A stretch of 64,000 nucleotides of DNA from Clostridium saccharoperbutylacetonicum N1-4(HMT) (GCF_000340885.1 NC_020291.1:6077501-6141500); one strand, 5' to 3'; shown: positions 19,031 through 28,956, counted from the first letter of the stretch. Numbers and translations: made by a program. Notes: generated by a model not told the origin, from the sequence alone.

Positions 19031-19106
19031 GACACTTACTTTTTGGACATTCACTTTTTGAATACTCACTTCACTTTCAAAATATCTCAAATTAAGATGT
19101 ACAGCA

Positions 19107-21278
19107 TTAATTAGAACTTATATGTTTAACGACTGATAGCCTATGTAATGCTCTAGTACACATAATATACTTAACTAACGGTTGGATTTCACTTTCTTCT
19201 ACTATTATTACGCCATCAAATTCCAAACCTTTTGCTAAATATGCTGGAATGAGAACTCTTCCACCTTTATAAGTAATATCTTCACTATCTAAACTTTGTA
19301 TACTCATTTTTTCCTTAATAACAGGAGCAAATTTATTTAGTTCTTCTTTTCCATTGAAAATTATTGCTATATTTTCATAGCCATCATCCTCGTAATCTTC
19401 TAAGATAGAACTAATTGTATTTACAAATTCATCGCTATTTGACGTATCTTCTTCTATTACAGGCTCTCCTTTTCTAACTAAAGGCACAATTTTATCCACT
19501 TCTAAAAAGGCATTTGCATATTCCATAATTTCTTGGGTTGATCTATAACTCTTATTTAACTCATAGGTTTTAATTTCTGCATTTATATCATAAAAAACAT
19601 CTTCTAAATGAAGCATTGCTGGCTCATCTTCAGTATTTATTAATCTTTGATTTGAATCTCCTACTATTGTATAGCTCTTACAACCTGTCATTTCCTTAAT
19701 TATTTCAAATTGTATCATGCTATAATCCTGAGCTTCATCAATAACAATATGCTTTATTTCTTCTCTCATTTTTATGCCTTTTAATTTAACTGATAAATAC
19801 AAAATTCCTGCTAAATCCATATATCCTAAGCTGTCATCCGAAATTTCATTATCTAAATCATCAGTTTTTTCAACATATTCTTTTCCTAAATTTGAATTAA
19901 CTATTCTTTTGTAAATGTCTATAATCGATTCTGGTCTAATCCACGTATCCAATTCATCCCGTGAATTCATAACAGCTCTAATAATTTCTCTTATTTTAAT
20001 TTTTCTCAAATATTCTAAATTATTCTTTTCAGTTGCTAATTCTTCTTCAGATAAGCTATTAATTTTTTCTTTGAATTCAGCATTTAATTTATAAAATTCC
20101 TCATCTCTTTTATCTTTAATCTTAGATATAAGTATTCTTTTTATTTTTTCACTTCTTCTAAACAAAGGCATATCCTTATAATAAACGTTAAATAATTCCT
20201 TAACTTCGTCAATTGCTACTATATCTTCGCCTTTAAATTTTACTGGTTTTATTTTAAAGTATTCCTTATCTAGTCCATGAATATTGAAATTCAGTAATTT
20301 CAAAAATTCTTCTGAACTTTTATATTTATACTCCTTGAATGCATCAGTATTCCCATTCATAACCTCTTCTACAGAACTTGAGAAACCTTTGATATTTTCA
20401 TATTCTAAACCAAGCTCTTTTCTTGCAAAGTTTTCAAAAGTTGTTTGCTTTATATTGCTTTCTCCAAGAGAAGGCAATACTTGAGCTATATAATCCATAA
20501 AGATATCATTAGGAGCAAAAATTAGCACTTTATCTCCAAATTGCTTTCTAAAATTATAAAGCAGATATGAAATTCTGTGAAGAGCAATAGTAGTTTTCCC
20601 CGATCCTGCAACTCCATTTACAACTATTACTTTATTTCTATCTTCTCTAATAATTTCATCTTGTTCCTTTTGAATAGTCATAACAATATCTTTCAATTTA
20701 TCCGATGAATTTTCAGTTAAGACCATTTGAAGTATTTCATCTTTAATATCAACAGCTGAATCAAATATACCTTTAAGCTCTCCCTTTTTTATTATCAACT
20801 GCTTTCTTGATAAAATATCTACAGCTACTTCCCCTGATGGTGGAGTAAAGCTTGATTTTCCAAGTGCTCCTTTATAAAATAGAGCAGCAATAGGGGCTCT
20901 CCAGTCAACAATTAATGGCTCAAAATTATCTTCTAATGTAAAACCATATCTTCCGATATAAATATCTTCTGGAATTTCATCATCTTCTTTAAATGTAACC
21001 TTTCCAAAATACGGCGATTCTTTAAGCTTAGTAAATTCCATTAATCTTTTATCAATTGTCTTATATGCTTCTTCCTTAACATAATTCTCATGATCAAAGT
21101 AATCTATAACTTGATCTTCATCATCCTTATATTCTTCAATATATTTTTTTCTGGCATCTAAAATATAATTGGTCACATTCTTTCTTTTCTCTAAATACTT
21201 TAATATTTCCTTATTTAAGGTATCCAAAATTTCAGTTAATTTACTTTCTTCTTGTAAAAAATCCACTTGTTTATTCAA
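19107..21278 (-). CDS. helD: HelD-like UvrD/Rep superfamily 1 helicase
   Basis: 723 residues from TTG 21278 with AAAGGGGG about 7 nt upstream. The N-terminus is a charged coiled coil (residues 1-90), then IAALFYKGALGKSSFTPPSG, Walker A NGVAGSGKTT near 218, a long inserted helical region (about 270-480), DEAQDYS near 517 and the C-terminal helicase motif with KGLEFDGVIIVEES near 690. The layout matches Gram-positive HelD, which binds RNA polymerase and recycles stalled complexes; B. subtilis HelD is 774 aa. Monocistronic, flanked by repeats. The name is by architecture; other SF1A helicases share these motifs. Confidence 0.85.
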   Translation of the reverse strand: MNKQVDFLQEESKLTEILDTLNKEILKYLEKRKNVTNYILDARKKYIEEYKDDEDQVIDYFDHENYVKEEAYKTIDKRLMEFTKLKESPYFGKVTFKEDDEIPEDIYIGRYGFTLEDNFEPLIVDWRAPIAALFYKGALGKSSFTPPSGEVAVDILSRKQLIIKKGELKGIFDSAVDIKDEILQMVLTENSSDKLKDIVMTIQKEQDEIIREDRNKVIVVNGVAGSGKTTIALHRISYLLYNFRKQFGDKVLIFAPNDIFMDYIAQVLPSLGESNIKQTTFENFARKELGLEYENIKGFSSSVEEVMNGNTDAFKEYKYKSSEEFLKLLNFNIHGLDKEYFKIKPVKFKGEDIVAIDEVKELFNVYYKDMPLFRRSEKIKRILISKIKDKRDEEFYKLNAEFKEKINSLSEEELATEKNNLEYLRKIKIREIIRAVMNSRDELDTWIRPESIIDIYKRIVNSNLGKEYVEKTDDLDNEISDDSLGYMDLAGILYLSVKLKGIKMREEIKHIVIDEAQDYSMIQFEIIKEMTGCKSYTIVGDSNQRLINTEDEPAMLHLEDVFYDINAEIKTYELNKSYRSTQEIMEYANAFLEVDKIVPLVRKGEPVIEEDTSNSDEFVNTISSILEDYEDDGYENIAIIFNGKEELNKFAPVIKEKMSIQSLDSEDITYKGGRVLIPAYLAKGLEFDGVIIVEESEIQPLVKYIMCTRALHRLSVVKHISSN

Positions 21279-21927
21279 AATTTATCCCCCTTTAGTTCAG
21301 TTATGAGTTACACCTATAAAAAGAGCAGCTATGCACCTATAAATAGAGCAGCTATGCTGCAATACGGATCATTTATGCAATACGGAACTTAAAATTAGTT
21401 ATGAGTCAACAGTTAGTTTAAAGTTAAGAATTATGAGTTTAGAGTTGACAGTTAGTTAACAGTTAAGTTAGCTTTGAGTTAACAACTGGTTATTCATTAT
21501 TAGTTTTTGGTTATTATGGTTATCCTAATTAATAATCAAACTTATAAATCGAATATACATGCATTATTGATAAATTATAATCGTAACACTATACTAGAAA
21601 TTAAATACATATTTGTGCAAGCGGCATATGAAATTAAGCTGTGATGGTGCTTAGTGGAAGGTTGTTCCATTCTCTGCTTGTCATAAATTTACTTTAGGAA
21701 CATGCAGAAATGGGGCAACCTTCCACTTAGAACCCATCCAGCGAAAATTTCATTAGTCCGCTGGAATAAATATGTATCTAATTTGGATAAGTTTTGATTA
21801 ATATTGGTTTCTCTATTTTGCATTTTTAATTGCATATTGTCAACATTAAAATGCACAATGACGGATTAGAAATTTTTTGTTCATCTTCCCCCATTGTGCA
21901 TTCATTATTAGTATTTTCTAATAAATT
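21279..21927. other. 649-bp intergenic region with direct repeats and a long inverted-repeat element
   Basis: Just upstream of helD the sequence CACCTATAAA-AGAGCAGCTATGC occurs twice (about 21312-21355), followed by AGTTAACAGTTA-type tandems (about 21365-21490). The inverted-repeat element is at 21593-21786, and a hairpin with arms ATGCACAATG / CATTGTGCAT flanks about 21851-21902 just after ftsH. No gene. Confidence 0.6.
21593..21786. mobile_element. Long inverted-repeat (MITE-like or structured RNA) element, copy 1
   Basis: Two imperfect arms of about 80 bp face each other across a ~26-bp centre. The left arm has ATACATATTT, GAAATTAAGCTG and AGTGGAAGGTTG; the right arm has the complements CAACCTTCCACTTAG and AAATATGTAT. 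The left terminus ACTAGAAAT matches that of the second copy at 31141-31386. No ORF inside. Confidence 0.65.
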
Positions 21928-24015
21928 TTATATATTCTTATCTTCATTTTCTGTATTGTTGTATTCTGATTTTATTTCTTGTTGTTCTTGTTCTTCATGG
22001 TTATTTAATGAATTACTTTCCAATAAATCACCTGTAACCTCACTCTTTTTTTCAGAAGTATTATCTTTATCATCTATAATAACATCTAAAGAATGCTTCT
22101 TAGCTCTTTTCTCTTCTATTTCTTTTCTTCTTTTTTCATTTTCAGACTTTTCTTTTTCTCTTTCTTCCTTCATTTCTGGATATTTCTCATAAACTATTTC
22201 TAAGAATTCTTCACTAAATATAGTTTCTTTTTCTAAAAGCGTATTAGCTATTTTCTCTACCAATTCTTTGTTTTCAGTTAATATTTGTTTTGCCTTTTCA
22301 TGAGAAGCTCTTATTATTTTTAAAGTTTCCTCATCTATTAATGTAGCTGTTTCTTCACTACAATTCTTAACTGCTCTTCCATCTAAATATCTATTTTCTA
22401 TGGATTCTAATGCAACCATATCAAATCTTTCTGACATTCCATACATAGAAACCATACTTCTTGCAATTGATGTAGCTTTCTTAATATCATCAGATGCTCC
22501 TGCTGTAACTATATTAAAGAATACTTCTTCAGCTGCTCTTCCTGCAAGAATAGAAACTATTCTATTTATAAAATATTCTTTTGATGGTAGGAACTTTTTA
22601 TCCTCTTCCTCAGTATACATAGTATATCCTAATGAACCCATTGTTCTAGGAACTATTGTTATTTTATGTACTGGGTCTGTTTTAAGTATTGCAGCTGCAA
22701 GTGCATGCCCTACTTCATGATAAGATACTATTTCTCTTTCTTTTGGTGAAAGAATTACATCCTTCTTTTCTTTTCCTGCTATTACAACTTCAACTGATTC
22801 TCTTAAGTCTTCTTGAAGCACTGTTTTTCTGCCTCTTCTTACTGCTCTTAAGGCCGCTTCATTTATGATATTTGCAAGATCAGCTCCAACAGCGCCTGGA
22901 GTACTTCTAGCTATCTCAGCTAAATTAACATCTTCACCTAAATGCACATTTTTAGAATGAACATTTAGTATTGCTTCTCTTCCCTTAAATTCTGGTCTAT
23001 CAACAATAACTCTTCTATCAAATCTACCTGGTCTTAAAAGCGCCTTGTCAAGTATCTCAGGTCTATTTGTAGCTCCAAGGATAACTATACCCTTTGATGA
23101 ATCAAACCCATCCATTTCAGATAGTAATTGATTTAAAGTTTGTTCTCTTTCATCATTACTTTGCATTTGATTATCTCTACTTTTACCAATTGCATCTATT
23201 TCATCTATAAATATGATACATGGTGCCTTTGCTACTGCATCCTTAAATAACTCTCTAACTCTTGATGCTCCAACTCCAACAAACATTTCAACAAAACTTG
23301 AACCTGATAGTGAGAAGAATGGTACTTTAGCTTCTCCTGCTACAGCTTTAGCTATAAGTGTCTTTCCTGTTCCTGGAGGTCCTACAAGTAAAACTCCTTT
23401 AGGTAATTTAGCTCCAATTTCAGTATATTTTGTTGGCCCATTTAAGAAATCTATTACTTCTTTTAATGATTCTTTAGCTTCTTCTTGTCCTGCAACATCA
23501 TCAAAAGTTACTTTTATTTCACTTTCCATATAAACCTTGGCGTTATTTTTGCCGATGCCCATGACACCGCCTCCACCTCCGCCCATTTTGGAGAACAAGA
23601 ATTTCCACATAAAGAATATTAGAACTAAAGGTAATATCCATGTAAGTACAAAGTTCATTATAGGAGCTTCTTTACTAGGACTTTGACCATAAAAATCAAC
23701 ATTGGCCGCTCTTAGTGCTGAAATTAAATTTTCATCAGCTATATTGGCTGTATATAATGTTTTTCCCTTATATTCTTGATTATTTTCACTTGGTGTGATT
23801 AATAAATTGTCACTTGTTATAACAACCTTAGAAATTTCCTTGTCTTGTAAAAGCTGCATAAACTCATTATATGTAATTGCCTTATTTGTAACTGAATCTC
23901 TTGCATAGTTAAATGCCATAACAAATGCAATTGCTATTATAAAGTAAGTAATTGCTACTATAAATGAATTTTTATCTTTGTTATTTTTTTTATTATTTTT
24001 ATTGTTATCTATCAT
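21928..24015 (-). CDS. ftsH: ATP-dependent zinc metalloprotease FtsH
   Basis: 695 residues. FtsH is a hexameric, membrane-anchored AAA+ protease that extracts and degrades membrane and regulatory proteins. Visible: two N-terminal transmembrane segments (about 17-36 and 120-140), a glycine patch ([11 protein letters not shown]), Walker A GPPGTGKT near 213, Walker [10 protein letters not shown] near 265, the second region of homology [10 protein letters not shown] near 325, and zinc motif HEVGH near 432 with [10 protein letters not shown]. The C-terminal ~90 residues are highly charged and Glu/Asn-rich, longer than in most relatives. It follows DUF3006 and two signal peptidase genes. It could be a paralogue of the housekeeping FtsH. 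Confidence 0.95.
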   Translation of the reverse strand: MIDNNKNNKKNNKDKNSFIVAITYFIIAIAFVMAFNYARDSVTNKAITYNEFMQLLQDKEISKVVITSDNLLITPSENNQEYKGKTLYTANIADENLISALRAANVDFYGQSPSKEAPIMNFVLTWILPLVLIFFMWKFLFSKMGGGGGGVMGIGKNNAKVYMESEIKVTFDDVAGQEEAKESLKEVIDFLNGPTKYTEIGAKLPKGVLLVGPPGTGKTLIAKAVAGEAKVPFFSLSGSSFVEMFVGVGASRVRELFKDAVAKAPCIIFIDEIDAIGKSRDNQMQSNDEREQTLNQLLSEMDGFDSSKGIVILGATNRPEILDKALLRPGRFDRRVIVDRPEFKGREAILNVHSKNVHLGEDVNLAEIARSTPGAVGADLANIINEAALRAVRRGRKTVLQEDLRESVEVVIAGKEKKDVILSPKEREIVSYHEVGHALAAAILKTDPVHKITIVPRTMGSLGYTMYTEEEDKKFLPSKEYFINRIVSILAGRAAEEVFFNIVTAGASDDIKKATSIARSMVSMYGMSERFDMVALESIENRYLDGRAVKNCSEETATLIDEETLKIIRASHEKAKQILTENKELVEKIANTLLEKETIFSEEFLEIVYEKYPEMKEEREKEKSENEKRRKEIEEKRAKKHSLDVIIDDKDNTSEKKSEVTGDLLESNSLNNHEEQEQQEIKSEYNNTENEDKNI

Positions 24016-24069
24016 CTAATCACCTTCTCTTATACAATTTGTTATTTACAATAATACTTAAAGATTAGA

Positions 24070-24291
24070 TTATTCTCTCCACATATCTTCCATATCACTT
24101 TTGATTTGTGACTTTCTTTTCAATGTAGATATTACATCTATTTCAAAATATTCATTCACTTTAACTAAAATATCGCCTTCTTTGAACTCACCTTTTATAT
24201 TCTTTAAAGGTATTTCCTGCATTTCCCCAGCTTCATTCTCAACAATTGCAAAAGTGCCTTCTACTCTATCTATTATATACTTTTCACTCAT
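24070..24291 (-). CDS. DUF3006 family small protein
   Basis: 73 residues from ATG 24291 (AGAGGATG about 6 nt upstream; the in-frame ATG 24309 lacks a site). The opening YIIDRVEGTFAIVENEAG and the GDIL segment are typical of DUF3006, a small beta-rich family of unknown function common in Firmicutes. It lies between tandem signal peptidase genes and ftsH, 54 nt before ftsH, so co-transcription with ftsH is likely. Confidence 0.8.
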   Translation of the reverse strand: MSEKYIIDRVEGTFAIVENEAGEMQEIPLKNIKGEFKEGDILVKVNEYFEIDVISTLKRKSQIKSDMEDMWRE

Positions 24292-24467
24292 GTAACATCC
24301 TCTTTTCATAATATAAATTAATTCTAAGATTAGTTAACCAATCCTTTTATCCCACGAGTAGTTAATTTCAATTGTCAATTATCAATTTGTAAAGCAGTAT
24401 TATATTTTTACATATGTTAACATAATTAATTGTCAAATATCAGCGAAATTTAAAATTTTCTATGGAA

Positions 24468-25040
24468 TTATTTAGTAGAGTATAAACTTCCAAACTCATT
24501 AAATGGATAAAATTTAATTTGAGCTTTTCCTTGAATCTTTGAAGCATCTATATATGGATTAGCCCACTTTCTAGCATCATTAGATCGATTTCTGTTATCC
24601 CCTAAAAAGAAGAATTTATTTTGTGGTACATCAAATGTACCATTATAAATCTCATTATTTTTAACATAATTTTCCTTAATATCTTGGCCATTAATATTAA
24701 CTATACCATTATGTATTTCAATATGATCTCCTGGAAGTCCTATTGCTCTCTTTATAAGTACTTCGCTTAATTCATCTGAGTAAAATACAATTATATCTCC
24801 TCTTTTTATGTTACTTGTATCATAAACTCTTGTTACCATTAATTTATCACCAACATTTAAAGTTGGAACCATTGATTCACTAGGTATATAAACATTATAC
24901 ACTAAAAACTTATTTATTAAACACGCAATTCCTATAGCCGCAACAATTGGAATTATCCATTCTCTAAAAAAGCTTCCTTTACCTATTAGTTTTGACATTA
25001 ATCCTTTTTTTGATAAATCTGTTTCTATAGTTTCTTTCAT
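24468..25040 (-). CDS. lepB: Signal peptidase I (second of a tandem pair)
   Basis: 190 residues with one N-terminal membrane anchor (about 28-48). The catalytic serine is in PSESMVPTL near residue 58 and the general-base lysine in LIKRAIGLPGD near 95; box E is LGDNRNRSNDAR. It removes signal peptides from exported proteins on the outer face of the membrane. AAGGAG precedes ATG 25040. It begins 15 nt after the related gene upstream, and the two share most motifs, so they arose by duplication. Confidence 0.95.
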   Translation of the reverse strand: MKETIETDLSKKGLMSKLIGKGSFFREWIIPIVAAIGIACLINKFLVYNVYIPSESMVPTLNVGDKLMVTRVYDTSNIKRGDIIVFYSDELSEVLIKRAIGLPGDHIEIHNGIVNINGQDIKENYVKNNEIYNGTFDVPQNKFFFLGDNRNRSNDARKWANPYIDASKIQGKAQIKFYPFNEFGSLYSTK

Positions 25041-25055
25041 TAGATGTTCTCCTTC

Positions 25056-25610
25056 TTATTTAAACACTTCAAACTTATTTATTGGATAATACCTCAATAT
25101 TGCCTTTCCTTCTATATATGATGCATCTACATAAGGATTTATCCAGTGTCTTGAGTCATTTGAATTTGCTCTATTATCTCCTAAGAAAAAATATTTATTT
25201 TCTGGTACTTGAAATGATTTGTTGATTATTTCATTATTTTTAACATAATCTTCTTGTAGTTTTTCACCATTCCTATACACAATACCTTCTTTTATATCTA
25301 TTTTATCACCTGGAAGACCTATTAATCTTTTTATTAAAATTTCTCCTGGGAATTCATCATTTTTAAATAAAACTATCTCCCCTTCTTGTAAACTCTTAGT
25401 ATCATGTACCCTTGATACGATTAATCTATCTTTGATCTGTAAGGTTGGCAACATAGATCCGCTAGTAATCCAAACACCATAACCCACAAAATTCCATATT
25501 AAAAGTATTATACAAGCAACAACAGATAAATCTATTATCCACTCTTTTAATTTTGATTTTTTCTTAGTTTTATTAGCTTCTTCTATTTGATTTTCATTAT
25601 TTTCTGCCAC
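25056..25610 (-). CDS. lepB: Signal peptidase I (first of a tandem pair)
   Basis: 184 residues from GTG 25610 with GGAGGTAG about 5 nt upstream. One membrane anchor lies at about 30-48 after a charged, lysine-rich cytosolic tail. Catalytic Ser is in TSGSMLPTL near 55 and Lys in LIKRLIGLPGD near 92; LGDNRANSNDSRHW is the conserved box E. Same reaction as its downstream neighbour. Firmicutes often keep several signal peptidases with overlapping substrates; separate roles cannot be read from the sequence. Confidence 0.95.
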   Translation of the reverse strand: MAENNENQIEEANKTKKKSKLKEWIIDLSVVACIILLIWNFVGYGVWITSGSMLPTLQIKDRLIVSRVHDTKSLQEGEIVLFKNDEFPGEILIKRLIGLPGDKIDIKEGIVYRNGEKLQEDYVKNNEIINKSFQVPENKYFFLGDNRANSNDSRHWINPYVDASYIEGKAILRYYPINKFEVFK

Positions 25611-25921
25611 TGTGCTACCTCCATAAAAGATTTATACTTCAACTGTCAATGCTCAATTTTCAATTAAGCTAAAAACCTTTGCTTTCTTATAAAATTTAAT
25701 TAAAACATAGGTTTATTTTATATTTTATCATACCATTTTAGTATATCATACTTTATTGTCTAAAATATTTACAACTTATTAATTTTTTAGGATACCTAGT
25801 ACATTTTTAGTTTATGATACATAATCCCCACCAAAACTCATAACTAATGACAAATGCACAATCCCAAATTGCTTATTTGGGATTGTGCATTGTAAGTTAG
25901 TACTTTAATTTACTTGACTAT
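25611..25921. other. Intergenic region between lysA and the signal peptidase pair
   Basis: 311 bp with no gene. A patch of the dispersed TTGTCAAT-type repeat lies at about 25636-25670, and a strong hairpin at 25854-25891. Confidence 0.55.
25854..25891 (-). terminator. Strong hairpin just after lysA, without a long U-tract
   Basis: ATGCACAATCCCAAAT pairs perfectly with ATTTGGGATTGTGCAT around a 5-nt loop, about 30 nt beyond the lysA stop. Only TTTG follows on the minus strand, so it may stabilise the 3' end as well as, or instead of, terminating. Confidence 0.55.
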
Positions 25922-27217
25922 TTATATAACATCGTTTTTTAATAAATCTTCGTAAGATTCCCTTCTGCAAATTAATCTCGCTTCATTATCCTTAACCATT
26001 ACTACTGCAGGTTTTGGTATTCTATTATAATTACTTGACATAGAATATCCATAAGCTCCAGTTGTCATAATAGCTAAAATATCTCCACTTTCAACTTTAG
26101 GAAGCTTCACATTCTCCAGTAATATATCTCCAGATTCACAACACTTTCCTGCAATAGTTACAACTTCCTCATTAACATCTGTAACCCTATTTGCTAGAAG
26201 ACACTCATATTGAGCATTATAAAGAGCTGGTCTTATGTTATCAGTCATTCCTCCATCAACTGAAACATATTTTCTTACGCTAGGAATTTCTTTGACTGAA
26301 CCCACAGTATATAATGTAAGCCCCGCATTAGCTACAATACTTCTTCCCGGTTCTATTGTAAGTATTGGTCTTTCTTGACCAGTTCTTGCACAAACTTCAT
26401 CAACCTTGTTAATTATAACGCTACAATACTCTTCTGTTGTCTTTGGTTCATCTTCCTCTGTATAATATATTCCAAAGCCGCCACCAAAATCTACCTCTTC
26501 AATAAGATATCCTAAGTTTTCTTTAGTATTTCTCACAAGTTCAAGCATTATCTCTACAGCATCTTCATATGGTTCTAAATCAAAAATTTGTGACCCTATG
26601 TGACAGTGTATTCCTGTTAGATTTATATTTTCCAAACTTATTGCTTTTTTAATAGCATCTTCTATAACAGTTCCAACTGGCGCAAAGCCAAATTTAGAAT
26701 CTATTTGTCCAGTTTTAATATATTCATGAGTATGAGCCTCAATTCCTGGTGTTATTCTTAAATAAATATTTTGAACTTTATCATACACTTTAGCTATATT
26801 ATTTAATGTTTCCATCTCATAATAGTTGTCCACAACAAAATTACCAACACCTAACTTAACCCCTAACTCAATTTCATCTATAGTTTTATTATTCCCATGA
26901 AACATTACTTTTTCAAGTGGAAACTCTGCCTTATACGCCGTATATAATTCGCCCCCAGAGACAACGTCTAATGACATGTTCTCTTCTCTTAATAATTTAC
27001 ACATTTGAACTGTTAAAAAAGCCTTACCAGCAAAAGCTACTCTATTATTATTTTCTTCACATTTAAAGTATTTTCTATAATCTCTGCAATAATCTCTTAT
27101 TAATGCTTCATCAAATACATAAAGTGGACTTCCATATTCTTTTACTAAAGCCTTAGCATTTACACCACCAACAACTAGTTGGTTATCCTGTGTTTTCATT
27201 GTTCCAAATAATTTCAT
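25922..27217 (-). CDS. lysA: Diaminopimelate decarboxylase
   Basis: 431 residues from ATG 27217, with GGGGGTT about 6-9 nt upstream; the in-frame start at 27247 has none. It is a PLP-dependent fold-III decarboxylase that converts meso-diaminopimelate to lysine in the cytosol. Visible: the PLP lysine in RVAFAGKAFL near 58, HCHIGSQ near 200, the glycine loop DFGGGFGIYY near 238, EPGRS near 290, and CCESGDIL near 355. Expression is probably controlled by the lysine riboswitch in its leader (27486-27662). With dapA it covers the first and last steps of lysine synthesis, but the two are not adjacent. Confidence 0.96.
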   Translation of the reverse strand: MKLFGTMKTQDNQLVVGGVNAKALVKEYGSPLYVFDEALIRDYCRDYRKYFKCEENNNRVAFAGKAFLTVQMCKLLREENMSLDVVSGGELYTAYKAEFPLEKVMFHGNNKTIDEIELGVKLGVGNFVVDNYYEMETLNNIAKVYDKVQNIYLRITPGIEAHTHEYIKTGQIDSKFGFAPVGTVIEDAIKKAISLENINLTGIHCHIGSQIFDLEPYEDAVEIMLELVRNTKENLGYLIEEVDFGGGFGIYYTEEDEPKTTEEYCSVIINKVDEVCARTGQERPILTIEPGRSIVANAGLTLYTVGSVKEIPSVRKYVSVDGGMTDNIRPALYNAQYECLLANRVTDVNEEVVTIAGKCCESGDILLENVKLPKVESGDILAIMTTGAYGYSMSSNYNRIPKPAVVMVKDNEARLICRRESYEDLLKNDVI

Positions 27218-27247
27218 TTGCTTAACCCCCAATTTAATATAATACAC

Positions 27248-27485
27248 AAATTACAATTTACAGTTTGCAAATCACAATTGTGATTAAAAGCTTGTAATTA
27301 AAGAAAACTTTACTAAATATCCATGAAAACAACAAACGCCACAGAATATTTCTGTGACGAGTGGTAAATTTTCACGCTATATAATACGCACATATTTTCA
27401 TCGATTATCAATTTACAAAAAAAGATACATTATAAATATTTAATATCTATAATAGATAATCCTTCACCTTTTATAAATTATAAAC
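27248..27485. other. lysA leader downstream of the riboswitch, no gene
   Basis: The segment has a short perfect dyad (CACAGAATATTTCTGTG near 27335) and AT-rich DNA. Nothing else recognised. Confidence 0.4.
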
Positions 27486-27662
27486 TGAAAAAAGTACCGT
27501 GTAGCTCAACACTTACGTGACAGTTATCCACATATTCTATGAATACCCAGAAATAAATTAATGCATTATAATTTATTCCTTCGGCCATAATACCTTTTAG
27601 TATAAATCTTAGCTTGCAAGCTCCTTATACTTACTCTTTATTACAGCTCCTCTACCCCAGGT
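27486..27662 (-). promoter_or_regulatory. Lysine riboswitch (L-box) with intrinsic terminator, upstream of lysA
   Basis: Read on the minus strand, conserved L-box blocks appear in order: GTAGAGGAGC (27655-27646), AAGAGTAAGTAT, AAAAGG, GGCCGAAGGAATAAAT, then TTATTTCTGGG near 27545. They match the spacing of the Bacillus lysC L-box as remembered. Downstream, GTAAGTGT-loop-ACACGGTAC followed by TTTTTT (about 27515-27485) forms a terminator. Lysine binding should favour termination before lysA. Confidence 0.8.
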
Positions 27663-27816
27663 CAATAACATTTGGCAATTTTCGATTATCAATAATAAAT
27701 CCATCATTGATAATTAAACATTGATCCTTGTTCCTTATTATCTTATTAAACTATTACAAATATGATACCATAAATTGAAGTTAAATCAACATTTTTTTGC
27801 TAGTCAAAATAGTTTC

Positions 27817-28494
27817 CTATTCTTTTCTATATTCATCCATAAGATCTCCCATAATACTTGCTGAAGATGGGGGGGTATAAGTAATGGCATTTGCCCCTGC
27901 TTGTATTGTTTTACTTATGGACTCCTCTGTAGGTCCACCAGTAGCTATTATAGGGAATTCAGGAAACCTTTTTCTGATATTTTTTACTATATTGACTGTA
28001 TTTTTACCGCCTGAAACATTCAATATAGTTGCTCCAGCTTCTATTCTTTTTGCAATATCTTCATCTTCTGAAATTACAGTTACTATTACAGGTATATCTA
28101 TAGTTGCTCTTATCTTCTTAACAACTTCATTGCTAGTTGGAGCATTTACAACAACGCCCATGGCCCCTTTAAATTCCGCATCCATTGCTAAATTAACAAC
28201 TCTTTTCCCTTGAGTAATTCCTCCACCGACGCCACAAAAAACTGGAACGTCAGCTGACATTACTAATGCTTGTGTTATTATTGGCTGTGGTGTAAAAGGA
28301 TATACTGCAATTATTGCATCTGCATTACTATTTCTTATTAATGCTACATCTGTAGTAAAAAGTAATGACTTTATTCTTTTTCCAAAAATATTAATTCCAC
28401 CACAATTTCTTATAACAGCTGGAACTTCAATGACATGATTTCTAAGAGTACCTTTTATTTGTGGAATAAATTTAGCTTCTTTATATGTTGTCAT
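27817..28494 (-). CDS. TIM-barrel family protein of unknown function
   Basis: 225 residues with GTGGAGGGG before ATG 28494. Alternating strand-helix pattern with VALIRNSNADAIIAVYPFTPQPI, FCGVGGGITQGK, VTVISEDEDIAKRIEAGATILNVSGG (split across residues 130-160) and a phosphate-binding-like IIATGGPTEESISKTIQAGA near the C-terminus. These resemble small phosphate-binding beta/alpha barrels such as ThiG- or HisF-like proteins. Clostridial homologues are often labelled simply hydrolase. No catalytic set could be assigned. It is alone on the minus strand, with the DnaA-box cluster just upstream of it. Confidence 0.7.
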   Translation of the reverse strand: MTTYKEAKFIPQIKGTLRNHVIEVPAVIRNCGGINIFGKRIKSLLFTTDVALIRNSNADAIIAVYPFTPQPIITQALVMSADVPVFCGVGGGITQGKRVVNLAMDAEFKGAMGVVVNAPTSNEVVKKIRATIDIPVIVTVISEDEDIAKRIEAGATILNVSGGKNTVNIVKNIRKRFPEFPIIATGGPTEESISKTIQAGANAITYTPPSSASIMGDLMDEYRKE

Positions 28495-28601
28495 AGATTA
28501 TATCCCCTCCACATCAATTTTTAGAGCTTAAAATTAAAATCACTATATAATAACTTATTATATTATACTCTTTTATCCTCATTCTGAAAGTTAAATTTTG
28601 T

Positions 28602-28855
28602 TTATCCACATTATCCACAGTTTTTATCCACAAGTATGTTTATTATTAATAAAACCTTTATAATTATCTTATAAAAATATTACTATAAAAATTCAATCAC
28701 AAAAACTTAGTTCAATAGTAATTTATAATACCTTTATCAAAAGTTATCCACATTCAAAACATACTTATCAACACTATGAACAATGCCCATACTTACTAGC
28801 TTTAACGTATATTTTCATAAATATAATATACACTTTGTCCACAAACTTATTCACA
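28602..28855. other. Intergenic cluster of DnaA boxes
   Basis: Exact TTATCCACA is at 28602-28610, 28611-28619, 28624-28632 and 28744-28752; TTATTCACA (consensus TTATNCACA) at 28847-28855; one-mismatch copies at 28765-28773 and 28835-28843. All face the same way, and the first three begin 9 and 13 bp apart. The surrounding 589 bp (28495-29083) has no gene. A DnaA-binding or titration site is the natural reading; an origin is not supported because no dnaA/dnaN is nearby. Confidence 0.65.
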
Positions 28856-28956
28856 GATTACAAATTAACTATACTTTACGCACAATCTTCACTAAATTGT
28901 AAAGAAATTTTCACGCGAAAAATAAATGCTAATATAATTATATAATTTCCATCAAA

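Larger units (their letters stand above)
18437..19106. other. 670-bp intergenic region, repeat-rich
   Basis: No gene. It contains the leader of the ABC operon, a possible terminator (18728-18762), a patch of the dispersed repeat (about 18771-18805) and the 36-bp tandem array (18811-19030). Confidence 0.6.

Noticed and set aside
21593..21786. Riboswitch or known large clostridial RNA (ROOL, raiA, OLE)
   Set aside because: Length and conserved words do not fit any of these as remembered, and the element has a near-complete hairpin shape more like a MITE.
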